A DNA stretch of 64,000 bases. Origin: Viscum album. Its lineage: Eukaryota; Streptophyta; Magnoliopsida; Santalales; Viscaceae. Shown one piece after another: positions 48,410 through 61,259 of this stretch. The notes beneath the pieces were generated by a model. That model was not told where the DNA came from. It searched no databases and saw nothing but the letters and a program-made list of their open reading frames with translations. The stretch spans positions 2,126,124,024-2,126,188,023 of the forward strand of contig OY728122.1 of assembly GCA_963277665.1 (NCBI GenBank), given 5' to 3'. Within the stretch, counting starts at the first letter, position 1. Each line of letters starts with the position of its first letter. The position numbers were made by a program, and so were the translations under genes.

Positions 48410-51400
48410 AAATTAATTAAGGAGATTTATAATTCAAATCCCAACCATCACCAGATGATATCATTCATATGTGTTAAAAATCTAATGGTAACCTATATAA
48501 ATAATATACATAAAATAAAATAATGAAAAGGAAATTGGTAACATAGTATGTCCATAAATAACAATTTTATCAGAATAAAATACAACTTGTGCATCAAAAT
48601 TTAAATCATATGTTTATAAATTGATGTTAATAATTCAAATTGAATTACTTAAATCCATAAATATATTTTATTCTAGTATGTTATTTATATGTTTTGGATT
48701 TATATTTATATCATGATGATTTCATTAATGTTATGATTTAATTTTCTACTATTTTCCAAAAAATTAGCATTTCAAATAAATAATTGAAAAATAAAACTAA
48801 TATAATTTATTTATTTTGATTCGAAAAAAGAAATCCATTTTTTCACATTAAAATTTCAGATCTTATAAATTTAAATTTTAAATAAAATAATATAATAACT
48901 GAAAGGAAAAATTTATTTAGAATAAAAACAATTTCATTTATTATGGTTGAATATATTTCTAATTATTATTATTCATAATTTTTATATAACTAATAGTTAT
49001 TTAATATATATAATTTATGAAAAATATGTTTCAAAATATTATAAATATATTTAAAAATAATAACTATGATTTTACATAATTTTTTTAAAAAATATTTTGT
49101 AATATTTAAATATATTTTAAAAATTATTTTTTTAAGTGTCATAATTTTATATAATTTTATTTTTAATCATTTTAGATAGAATTTTTTAATTTATTTTATA
49201 ATTATCGTCTGTCGAATTACCATTTGAATAACTATTTATTACTCATAATGGTCATATACAATACTAGTTGTCATTTAATAGATACATTTCCTATGAATAA
49301 TAATTATTGATTTCAATATTAATTCACTCAAATTTTTATCAATGGTAATTATATTTCATTTTAATATTCCATTTTTATTTAATATTTTGTTTCATTTTTA
49401 TAGTTTTATCCACATCTATATCAATTTTATGCTTATATGAAATATAATAATTTCACGTTTTTTTAATACATATATGTGTTTATTGTCTCATTGTGTTATT
49501 TTCCATTCTATGGAGAATATTCCTACTTTATGTGAAATGGTTTATATTGTATTTTTAAAATAATGTTTTTTTAGTATATGATAAATTAAGTAAATTATAT
49601 ATTATATATATTATATAGAGGGAATTATTATATCTGGTTATTTTAGGTTTTTATTAACACTCATAACATTAATTTAATGGTTTACCTCTAAAAATCACAA
49701 AGATGGTTGATCCAAAAAGAGGAACCTTTTCTTCCATGTAATTTTTTTCATGACCTAGACATTATGTGTTATATAAATATACAATATATATATTTCACCT
49801 TGTTATATTATTTAGGTAATAATCAATACACCTTTCAGTTATGAAATTAATTTTGAATATGAATTTTTGGTTTGTAGGATGTTTTTTTAGGAACCGAGTC
49901 TCCAAGTGAGATTCTGACAGTTTGGATAACCCTATGTGTTATTTTTGGGAATGGTTTCTACATTGGTGGTGGTAATTGTAATCCTGGATAATATTAGAGT
50001 ATGTTTAAGTGGCCATGATGCTATATTTTTGTAGATGCAACCCATTCACGCCATGAAAATATTGGTTACTCCATGATTCATCGAGATAGAGAGGCTAGAA
50101 CACATGACCTATGATATTAATGGTGTGAACATCAGTTAAAACCCTATTATAATTGAAAGGTAATTTTTAATATAAAAATGGGTTTAACTACCCAATTAAA
50201 TTTTTTATTGGATTAAATCATGGGGGAAGCATCATACATTCCTCCACCAATCACCCCTTGATCCATGGATTCATTCAGGTCGATTTCACAATGGGAGAGG
50301 TAATATTCTCAAAGCTCTTCTCCATATTCTGGATTCCTCTTAATTTCCTCAAAACTTGGACTATTCATATTTTTGGGTTTAGAACAGATTCCATCATATC
50401 ATAGTGGAATCATCATTTACTAATGAGGTTTTCCCAGTTTTCATAGAGGAGGGCTTGAGACACTATATGCACATTATCTCGTACGATTTCTGTGAAAATC
50501 CATCACTGGGGGTTTCTCAATAGGGTTTTTGAAAAAATTGATTTTAATCATTCATTGAATATGATGTAATAAGTTGGGATTTCTATTATATAGACCACGT
50601 GGTGTATTGGGGGTGGAATACACCCCCAACATTCATGAATTCACTGTGATAAGTTTGACGATGTGTTTTTGGAATTTATACCTATTTAACATAAAATTTT
50701 AATAATTTAAAAAATAATTATTAATATTTTTTGGAAAAAATTTACAAATTAGGGCCTCGAGGTTATGGGAAATGTCTTTATGGAATTGTATAATATTGGG
50801 TGAGAGTTACCCAACCTTGCTTCAAAACTGAAATGAATTTTTTGAGGTACTTAGTACTTTGTAAAGGTCAAGTGATATTTTAATTTATTAATTTATTATC
50901 GAAATATGATATGTTTCCACACCAATAATGGTGAAAAAATCATGTTTATTTTAATATCATGTTTATTTAAAGTTTAAATTCTTAGATAAACTAAAAAATA
51001 TTCATAGAAGCCATGAAGAACCCTTTTACGCTGAAATAATTACCTTAGGCATCGATGGCTGAGGTGTGGGTCATAATTGAATTCCCAATGAAACTTGGAA
51101 CCAAAGGTATAATAACCCATGATTTCATACATAAATATCACATCTTTTTATATGAATATTAAATGAATTTCATAAAAAATAACATATACTTCATAATAGT
51201 TTAGTGTATTTGGAGACTAAAAACCCAATAATATTATATCATGAAATATATTAAACATCTCCAACAATGATATTCACATATATTACTCCTCTTGGGAATA
51301 CCCCACCTAAACCGTTATTTATAACATATGGAAGGAAATATAGGAAAGGGTGAGCTCAAATTATTAGTTTGGTTAAACATGGGATATATCAAACGATGAC

Positions 51401-53240
51401 CATATATAATCACAATAAATTACTAATTGTATGTTATCATGAAAAAAACTCAAGATGTTCATAACCAACCTATCAATGATCATAAACAATATTCATGACA
51501 TAAAACATTTTCATTTTTACCAAAATGGCTCATAAGAGTGTGAAATTATCATGTATCAACCAATAACTCTAAAATAATTTCATAATACTGTGCTAACATA
51601 ATAAATATAGAAAACCCCATTTATGTTTTCATGGTTAACTAACAATACCATCAACTTAGTGGATGATGAATTATCACATGTTTCCCATTATAGTTCAGGA
51701 TCCACCATTTTCATATAGTGGACCAGGATGCACATGTTTCCCATAGTCGATCAGGCCAATTGACTAGTTTTACATTGTTATCTCATTGGGTGTAATGATT
51801 TACCTAATTTATTGGAGTTAAATATAGGCCCCAAAAATTCTATAATGAAACCCATATTTTTTGTTCCATAATTTCATAAAACATTACTCATATCATCTCT
51901 TCATAAACCATGTAAATAATTCATATTTCATAAACATATCTTTAATTTACCATAGTATAACAAGTGAAAAATAAATGGGATTCATAAAACATTAATGAAA
52001 ATTAGAATATACTACCAATATAAATAAAAACGTTTTTATCATTCTTTTTTATCCCCAATAAATCATAATTAATTTCAATGTATGAATCCATTGATGGGAA
52101 ATGAGTTGGAAAAATCACATAGAATCATCTGTTGAGGGATATGACAATTCCAATTTTAAAATAAGTTCACAAAATATAAACGAGTTTTAAAATAGTTTTG
52201 TTTGAAAATAAAATTGAAAAGATATAAATGAATATGCAATGAAATTATTTGTTATGGTGGTAGGAAATTATGTTTGTGTTGTACACATTAAATTTATGGT
52301 TCCTTTATCATTTTCAGAAAAATATGAATATGATTTGTATAGAAAATGACATTACGATTGCTTTATAATTTTTTTTAAAAAAATTCAATCATTGGTAATA
52401 GTTTATTTAATAAACCATTTAAAAAATGTTAAAAATATTTTTGAAAATATTTTTATGAAACCTTGTTTTGAAAGAAAATGGATTTTTGACTAAAGGGAGA
52501 AATTAATAAGATTTTTTTTGGAAAAAAATTATTCAGAAATATTGGGTACGTAAAGATAGTAAAAATAAGGGAACCCAATAATTTTCATGAAATAATCATA
52601 GAATAACTAATTTCATGATTTTCTATAGAGATGGGTCATAATATTTCATTATCGTGAGCATAAACATAAAAAATCCCAATAAATGATGAGATATGTTTTC
52701 ATAAAACCCTTAGCAATTTTTAATTTTTTTAAAATAAACACAATGAAATAGTGTTCATTAAATTGATATTTAAATCTAAATAATATTTAGTAGAAACATA
52801 TTTATATAAATTCATGGGATTTATATACTCAATATAAAAGGAAGACATGGTGAAAATAGAATGTGACCAAATAGAAATAAATCCATGGTGAGAATACCTT
52901 ACTATAAGTCAAGATTCCTTTGTAAAAATTAAAAAACCAGTATAATAAATATTTTTTTATTATAAGAAAAATTAAAATTCCATAATTATATTTATCATAT
53001 AAAATATTATTTACTTATGACCTTTTATTATTAATTCCTTGTCATAGCATTGATTCAATTGTTAATTGATTTCTCTTTCCGGTATGTATTGATTTGGTAT
53101 TCTGGATCATCTTAAATTGATTGTTTTTACCTTATATATATAGTTTTAGTTATGATATAAATATCATATACATTCTTTACAGTTGGATTTATAGTTATCA
53201 CAAAACATAGACATAGAAAATGAAATAAACGATTTATAAA
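48410..53240. other. AT-rich DNA, unassigned
   Basis: 48.5-49.8 kb is almost pure A/T. 49.87-50.65 kb is less extreme and contains a hairpin at 50601-50624. 51.0-53.0 kb is A-rich with no coding motif; a CACATGTTTCCCAT word is repeated at 51675 and 51731. No gene, LTR pair or RNA was found. Confidence 0.5.
50601..50624. repeat. short palindrome
   Basis: GGTGTATT and AATACACC are perfect arms around an eight-base loop. A related palindrome occurs at 34773-34798, with similar sequence on its right side. Confidence 0.7.
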
Positions 53241-53632
53241 GACGGTAGGCCATAATACGCATGAACAATGTTATAATTTTCTAGATAGATTTAATGAAAA
53301 ATGAAAAATAATATATTATAATTAATAAATGATTTTTATATCACTGATATCACATTTTTTATTTACAAAATTCTTTAATACATTCCATGTAATGCAAATG
53401 TAAAAAATGAATCATATCGCCTCGTGAGACGACAGTCCTCCATACACACAAACAAAGCTATCATATTCCCACAGAATGGAAATTATGAATTAATATGGTA
53501 TATAATGATTCTAAATGAGTAATAACATCTTAAATATCAAATATATAAAAACATCCATCATTATATTTAGGCATGAGATTTTGTGATGGAAAACTAATAA
53601 CCTCAGTTCATGAGGCGGTAGTCCGCCATGGA
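53241..53632. repeat. three spaced copies of a GC-rich word, about 185 bp apart
   Basis: GACGGTAGGCCAT (53241), GACGACAGTCCTCCAT (53428) and GAGGCGGTAGTCCGCCAT (53612) stand out from A/T-rich surroundings at nearly regular intervals. The sequence between them aligns poorly, so this is either a much decayed tandem array or repeats inside a lost LTR. Confidence 0.4.
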
Positions 53633-56467
53633 CTCAAATGATGGTTTCGTACCACATTTTTAAGAATAGAAGAATCATTTATATTTTCAAATTAACATAA
53701 AATTTTATAATTATATGGAATATATAAAGGATTTTATATCATCCTTGTTAAATATTAATTGAAGGTGGTGGTGGATAAATAATATAAGATTCATTCTTAG
53801 GGACATTACCTCATAGGGTTTTCACCTAAAGGGTTTATTGGGTGGAAATATAACCAAAATATGGCTTCTAGTATGAGAGGAGGAAAGTAGGTAAGTTATT
53901 TAGGATTGAATTAACAAGGATAATGGGTTTCATAATAGTGAATAGGAGAGGATATCTTATGTACTTTTATAAGTTATGTGAGTTTCACACCTGAGATTTT
54001 TTCAATGAAAAAGGAGTACACCCATTTTTCTCTAGAAAATAGAAATAATGTTCCCTTATTGTAAATAGAAGATATAAGGTATATATATGTCTAAAATATT
54101 GGTTTCGTACAATATTGGGTTCATTTTTAACCCATATATTTTTAGGTTAACCACTGATAAACTATTTTTTTCCTTAACATTGGTAAATTTTTTAACATGT
54201 TATACAATTCATTATAGTCAAAAATTAAGTTAAACATATTAGATATTATAAATTATTATGATTCTAAATATGTAATATATTTTTTTAAAATTCCATTCAC
54301 ATATGAGTAATTTTATTATCTAAAATGAACCTTAAAACGTGATGAGATAATGGTTGTCCAAAGGAGGAATTTTATAATGTCAAAAAAGTTTTCATATAAA
54401 AAATAAAACAAATTGGTTCCAATTAACTAAATTTTATTAATAGATATATTATTGAACTAATTTAACTTTTAAAACCATATAAATATAATTTTTATGTTTT
54501 TAAATGCTTTAAAATAAGAGATAATTCATAATTAAAACCAGTATTTTACGTTATTCCTCAAAAAATTTATCCTTTCATGAAATTATCCAATATTAACCAC
54601 ATAATAATTTTGATATTCTAATATTAAAAAAAAATTATTTTTCTAAATAATTTTTCTAAATTTGGGATAAATAAATTTAAAATAAGTCAACAAAAGGTAA
54701 CAAAACTTTTTTTTGAGAAAAAATATATTTTAAAAATTTAATTTGATTTAGACTTATCTATTTTATAGAAAAACATTTAATAAATGTTAAAAATTTAATT
54801 GAAAATATTATATATAAATTTTTCTAAAATAATTCACCAAAAGTTATTTATTTAATTTATTGGGTTAAAACTTGATTGTGCACAAAAAAATTTGTTTTTC
54901 AGAAAAACATTCAAATTATTTTCATATGGTTATCATTTTTATTTCAAATTAATTTATTTCTAATGAAATAATTATATTAATATATACATATGTATAACAT
55001 ATATGGGCCCGATTTATTTATTCTTATTCATATCCACCATTCCATGGGAAAGGTGATAACTATCATATTAAATAATAATATTTCAATTGTGTGTCACATT
55101 TTTTTTCTAAATTCACTTTTATCTGTAACAAAATATTTTGAAAAACAACTTGGTGCTACATTGTAGCCACTTAAAATTAAATTCACTCTTGAAATTTTTT
55201 CACTTTGGTACAAAATATTGGGGACTCTTATGCCTCATTACATCCATATGTTCCCACGTAACTTTCTTATGATGATGGAATTGTCACAAAACTATGACCA
55301 TGTGAGGGGTCCTGTATTACAATATTTTATCTGAATAATCTAGAATCCCAATTTATTATTCCATATAAGAAGTTAATTCTCTTTTTATATGATCCCTGAA
55401 ATTATTGAATGTGATGGATCTTGTATGTACTTCCTTGGGAGAGTTTCATGGAAGTAATTGTGAATATGGGAGAGGTTCTATGGATTTCCCAAATAACAAC
55501 CTTCTATCCTATCATGGTCATGTATTTCAATGGTATTGATATACCTTGTCTTTGTTTTCCATTCTATCATCCATAGTGAAATTTATAGAAGTGAGATTAT
55601 AATGTGTCCTCCTGGGATTGATTTTTTCTCTAAAAAGTACCATATGTATAGGAATAATACATAGTGTTGAAACACAACATTGTGTCAAGTGCGAGCTGAT
55701 GACTTTGTCAGAAAATTTTTGTAAACTTCATAATATAAATTAGATATATTGAAGTTTTGTGATCCATGAAACCTTACTAATTCCATAATTTATATTATTT
55801 AAATCTAATTTGTGTATAAATCTACTCTAATATCAACAAACTATGTTGTCTTCATAAGGTGGTCGACTACAACCCGTAATTACCTCAACCTCAAAGATAA
55901 GATAAACCATAAAGGTTACCGATACCTTTAATCACATGTCCAAAATGTGTGATGGAATTTGTCCTCAATTTAATTTGTCAAAAAAATGCATACAAAACCT
56001 ATTGGTTTTATTTACATAAATGGATCATAAAATATCCTTATTCATGATAAAATCTCATGGCATAAGAACTCAAAAGTGGTTTCAATGACATTGAACTTAT
56101 GATCATCCTTAAAATTATATACTGATGATGGTAGGACTAACATTAATTTTAACCTTACATTGACCCATATACATTTAAAAAATAGAGTTCATCCTTCATT
56201 TCCTTATATATGAACTTATATTATAGAAAAATATTCATTGGAAGCACGGGTTCATCCTTGTACCAATAGAATATCAAATGTGATCTAATTATTCCAGAAT
56301 CTAGTTAGAGGGAGATAATCAATTGAAATTTTACTAAAGGGTGACAAATTAGATTTTAATCATCTAATTTCATACAAAATAAAATATTAAATTCTTATAT
56401 AAGGAGGAGAGGATATTTATTCCCGAATTATCATGATTCACTCCATCCACTATAATTTCATAAGCTT
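53633..56467. other. AT-rich DNA, unassigned
   Basis: Includes a nearly pure A/T stretch at 54.2-55.0 kb. From 55.1 kb the composition is less extreme, with no motif readable on either strand. No terminal repeats were found. Confidence 0.45.
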
Positions 56468-57312
56468 TCATTTTCCAATTGTATTTATATGTTGCTGTAG
56501 TTTATCATCCACATTTTCCATTGGACTAGGGAATTTATTTAAATAATTCAAAAAATCCTTATATATGAAACACGATAGTGTGGGTGGTGAATTAGCGGTA
56601 TTCCTCTTATCCTCCATCACCACAACAATCCATTTTTTTATATTATTGAAAAGGCCTCTTTGAGGGTATGTTGGAACCCAGATAACTTCCTCCAGAATCA
56701 AGACACACCCTCACAATCACACAATACACATTAAATATTACATATTTCAAATTTAAAAATAACACAAAACCCTTCACCACACTAAGAAAACTACACCCTA
56801 TTTTGAAATTCCAAACATACTGTTTACATGAAAAATCCATCCAATCCCGTATTGACCAAGGAAATTGTGCCCCCAAGAATCAAACCATCGAGGACTACAT
56901 CAACTCTCCTACATCATAATATCTTTTAACAATCACCGTCACCAACAATACGTCATCAATCACAAATTTGACCCACATCTGCTCATCACAGTCGACCTCT
57001 CTCCGACGTCCACCACGTGAATTAAACACCATCATCGATGTCGTCACCTTCCACATAGGGGATAACCTCCATCTTCGTTGGGGGAAACCATCTCCATAAG
57101 CCATCAAAAAATTCACCAAAGACGCATCACCCAAAAAAAATGAATGTCTGATCCACCGAAAGCCACCAAGCACCACCCCACCACAAAAGACTCTGACCAA
57201 CGAGCTGAGCCAACGAAGCCATCAACATCATCCCCCAGGGACAAAGAAGATTAAAATACCATGAGTTATGACCAAAAAACCTCTCATAAAAAATCACTGA
57301 AAATACCACCAT
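56468..57312 (-). other. CpG-richer block with minus-strand open frames, unidentified
   Basis: Overlapping minus-strand frames of 61, 101, 77 and 77 codons follow each other (57312-57127, 57200-56895, 56876-56643, 56701-56468), more than AT-rich DNA gives by chance. The stretch 56.9-57.2 kb is richer in GC and CG dinucleotides (GTCGAC, CCGACGTCC, CATCGATGTCG) than nearly all the window. The frames include GDGFPQRRWRLSPMW and DEQMWVKFVIDDVLLVTVIV. I recognise no domain. It could be an exon-derived fragment, part of a LINE or a younger insertion. No start or splice sites were assigned. Confidence 0.35.
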
Positions 57313-57924
57313 GAAAATCCCCCTTAGATAGATAAGTGGATGCCTAGATCCATAGAAGAGAAATAGGAAGACAAATACAATGAGAGATCTAATCTATGAG
57401 ACCCCCCCATAAAAGGTGAATAATTGAGGAAAAAACACCAAAAACATAACAACAAAACCAAAAACATGCATGATAAATAAAAGAATAAAAATAAAATGGG
57501 GATGAAACCCTAAGGGAATCCATAAATGAGGCTAAATAAAGAAAAATAGGGTATAAAACCCAAAAAGAGAAGGCATGAAGATCCTGGGAAAACCCAAAAC
57601 CACCAACCCTCTGCCCTAAAACTCAGATTATCTAACACTCAGATTCGACCTAGAGGAGATCAATAGAACACGATGTCAGAGCATGAAACAATGGCCTATA
57701 TTATGATTGAAGTTCCTCCAGTGAAGTGAAAACAAATGATGGGTATAAGAAGAAATTCTGGTACAAACCATCTGTTTATGGATGTAGGAAAATGAACCCT
57801 AGGAGAAGCCATGGAAGAAGCAGTAGAATGAAATGCGAGTCAAAGAGAGGTGAGGAATCCTAAAAATAGAGGAGTGCAAGAACCTGGATCTTATTTTCAG
57901 GTATGGATCTTGATTTCTAGTGTT
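57313..57924. other. A-rich DNA before LTR, unassigned
   Basis: The plus strand is purine/A-rich; read on the minus strand it is a T-rich, leader-like sequence. A minus frame of 38 codons beginning ATGGCTTCTCC (57812-57696) has a plant-like start context but no recognisable product. Confidence 0.3.
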
Positions 57925-58851
57925 TTATAAAAAATGAGGAGTTTATAGAAATTTAATTAGTACACACCCTGTACATAAGAGTACACGTTGTGTACCTACT
58001 TTCTGCGGGTATTTGTGTACTGACCATGTAATGGCTGAGTACATGGCCTTGTTAGGTGACCTGGAGACCACCTAATCTATGGAACGATAAAGGCATATAC
58101 ATGATGTGTACCTTTAGAGAACACACCATGTATTTTTTAATTGATAAATCAGACCGAGGTCATGTCTAATTGATATAACCTAATTTTCTACCTTCATCTC
58201 ATCTTAGAGAGATGGATATCGATGATTCTTGTCCGAGACCCTGATCGACCATCTTTTATCCAAATCAAATACCGTCAATTGTGTTGGAATCACAATGATG
58301 TGATCATCATTTTTCTAGAGGCTCTTCTATTAATTCATTCTATTTCATAAGATATCCATATATGAATGTTTAATATGTTTTTGGAGATATACAACATTTT
58401 AAGTCGATCCATAGGCTATGGATCAACTATATCGATCATAAAAAATCGATGTAGGTGGTCTGTGCCATTCTGTGGATTTTCGTTGAATTATATGTGAAAA
58501 ATGTTCCCAATACCCTTGTTTAGGGTCATACATGTTTATGGAATTTAACCATATTAATGATTTTTATGCCTTATTTTCTTGATCATGGGTTTTTATAGTA
58601 AATAGGGTTTTTTACCATGATATGGATGTGTTACCCCATGTTTGAACTGATATTGGATGTTGGGTCTAGAATTGCCTCTTAGGATGCTCAGTTTTCCTTG
58701 CCTAATGTTTTTAGGATGGAGTGATATTATATGACATTATAATGTTATGATTTATAGACATTTATTCATGTAGTATTTGTGATTTACTTTGGTTGCTGAA
58801 AATCTATTGTGCATGATTTCATTACACAGGTTTGTAGGAACCTGGTGTAGT

Positions 58852-59093
58852 GAGACTATCGGGGGAATTGAGATTGAGGGAATCCCTAGAGTATCTGTTG
58901 TACTTTTCACACTCTGAGACCATAGGGGGGATTGACGTTGAGTGATACCTCAATGTTTCTATAGTTATCATTATGAGACCACTATCTGAATTTACGTTGA
59001 GTGATTTCTCATAGAGTCGGTAGTTAATCATTAAAAGAATACAGGGGAGTTGACGATGAGTGCTTCCTCAAAGAATGTTTGTTTTATTGTGCC
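58852..59093 (+). repeat. tandem repeat, four units of 59-64 bp
   Basis: Units start near 58852, 58916, 58975 and 59034. Each contains a version of GGGGGATTGACGTTGAGTGA followed by CCTCA and a TGTAGTTATCATTATGAGAC-like end. Divergence is moderate. Confidence 0.8.
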
Positions 59094-59317
59094 CAAAGTG
59101 GTTAGACTATGTGAGAAATCCCAAAGGGTTGCTATATAATTTATTATTAAATTATTATTTGAACTATAGTGGTTAGGATTTTTGAATATTCCCAAAGGGT
59201 TACTTTTGAATGATTGGTTGAATAATTAATAAATTTAAATGAATGTAGTCGAAACTGTTGGAATGTTTACTTTTGAGTACTTCTTTGTTTATTACTTCAT
59301 TTTGAATTTTTTACTAT

Positions 59318-59334
59318 TATATATATATATATAT
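59318..59334. repeat. (TA)n microsatellite
   Basis: About eight TA units inside the LTR. Confidence 0.85.
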
Positions 59335-59632
59335 ACTCAATTATGGTTAAGCACAAATAATTTGGTGTTTTCCTACTGAGATTTTTCCCACTCCCTATTT
59401 GGGTCATGTTTTTGGGCCCAAATAGATTATATTATTGCATGTATCGATAAGGGAAACCACACTTCTACTTTAGGTACATGACTACTATGGAGCGTGGGAT
59501 CATGGGACCAATATGTGGATTGTAATTCTATTGGAGTTTAATTTTTTTCATTGTACTTTGGTTTTGTACGGTATTCCATCGTTGTTACTTGTTTGGCTAC
59601 TTTCCTAGATACTTGTGACATGCATCATTATT

Positions 59633-59649
59633 TATATATATATATATAT
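59633..59649. repeat. (TA)n microsatellite
   Basis: About eight TA units inside the LTR. Confidence 0.85.
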
Positions 59650-59900
59650 GCTCTAGTTGTTTATTTACGTTCAGTCTTCCACTGTTTAATTGTTGTATTA
59701 TATTAATACTTATGGTACTATTATACATTTGTGTCAAACATGTTACTCTACCAATAACTTCATAGTTTCCCCAATATCACACCCAAGGACCTCACTGCTA
59801 GTCAGAAGCCTTTGGCATTCTAGGAAATGAACTTGAGGCCATTTGACCAACTTGGTACGTGGCACCTTTTTGTGGCACCTAAAACCAGAAAATTACAAAT

Positions 59901-59912
59901 TTGTATAAGAGG
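59901..59912 (+). promoter_or_regulatory. primer-binding site (initiator tRNA-Met type)
   Basis: TTGTATAAGAGG agrees at 9 of 12 positions with TGGTATCAGAGC and follows the LTR end ATTACA after a three-base spacer. Confidence 0.55.
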
Positions 59913-61259
59913 GATTATTTCTTCATTGTCTTACTATTTAGAGCATATAGAATGGGATAGGAAGGAATAAGTAGTTGGTAATAATCTGTGTCTGGGAGTA
60001 GCTAACCCGTGTATAGGGAAAAACCAATAAGCCTCGAATGTTGCAATTTTTCTAATTTTAGAATTATTAAAGTTTATTTGATTTCACCATTGGGTGATTC
60101 ACATGTTTTCTATGATTATTGTTGATATTATTGAGGATCAATTTCTGTTTCAAGCCGATTTGATGAGGGAATGACATCTCATTCATTATATAGGCACTTG
60201 TTTTAGATCGCCTGTCATGCATTCTTTCCATGCCATTTTAGGTGCATTAAAAAATTCTTGTTGTTGTGATAAAGGTTGTGCAAAATATGCATGATGTAAT
60301 GATAGGTTCTTTGATAGAATACAAGTTATTTTTTATGGTATTGATTATTGTGTAAGGTTTAGTTTGAATGAGCACCATACTTTAGTCCCTAAGGATTTAT
60401 GGGACCTCATGGATCAGAATTTGGCAGATAATTGCACTGTTATATTAGTATATGACATGAATATGATTCTAAGATTTTATTTCCAGGGAGTATGGGCCCC
60501 CATAGATCGGAATTTGGAACTTTAATGATCATTTTAGTGTTTTTATGTGTTCTGGTATAGTTTCGGAGGCTGACTGTCCTGTAAAACCCAGAATACATGG
60601 TGTGTATTGATGAATACATGCATTGTATCCTTCTGTTTAGGATGGAACTATTTTTCTTAAGCACACTATGGGTACTATATGTACATGTTGTGTAGTATTT
60701 AGTCATGTGACTGACTGTGTCGGCATAGACATGGGGATGGGAAATGTCTAGTGAAATAAAATGTGTACTTGGAGTACATGTAATCTTATAATGTCATGTA
60801 TGCATCCATGTGACCAACAACACAAATGTATGAATCTTAGGTTGTACACGTCGTGTTTTCTTCTTACACATCATGTAGATTAACTATCTGACTAACAAAA
60901 CAAATGGTTATGACTTATAAGATACACCCCAAGTTCAGGGTGAACATACCATGTATAGTTACCTAGGTAGGAGCATTATGTATAGCCATGTAGAGGATCT
61001 CAGGTAGGGGTAATATGATTCAAGTAAACACAATGTATCAAGGATAACACACTGTGTGTATGGGTGTTACTCAATCTTCTTTTTCAGAAGAATATTCCAT
61101 GTTAAAAGAATAAGGGAACATGGAATGTAGGGATCATACATGCTGTGTATCCATGTTTTGAAAAATATGAATGCTTTATTTGTCATGTTCCATCTTGCAC
61201 TCCTATGTTGTAGTCCTTGATAATCAAGAAATGAGGTGTGCACTTGACCTTTCAGAGTC
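59913..61259 (+). other. long leader with recurring TACA...TGTA motifs
   Basis: About 1.35 kb lies between the primer site and the likely gag start. Within 60590-61160 many short quasi-palindromes recur, such as TACATGTTGTGTAG, TACACGTCGTGT and ACACACTGTGTGTA. Similar ones occur at 57960-58140 in the LTR. No coding frame was identified. Confidence 0.5.

Larger units (their letters stand above)
57925..59897 (+). repeat. 5' LTR of the right-hand Gypsy element
   Basis: The end AAAATTACA is set by the following primer site. A CTACTGAGATTTTTCCCACTCCC stretch near 59374-59396 and TAGGTACATGACTACTATGGAGCGTG-like sequence near 59470 fit the 3' part of plant Gypsy LTRs. It includes a 59-64 bp tandem repeat and two (TA)n runs. 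No partner LTR is in the window, so the left boundary is a guess. Confidence 0.5.
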
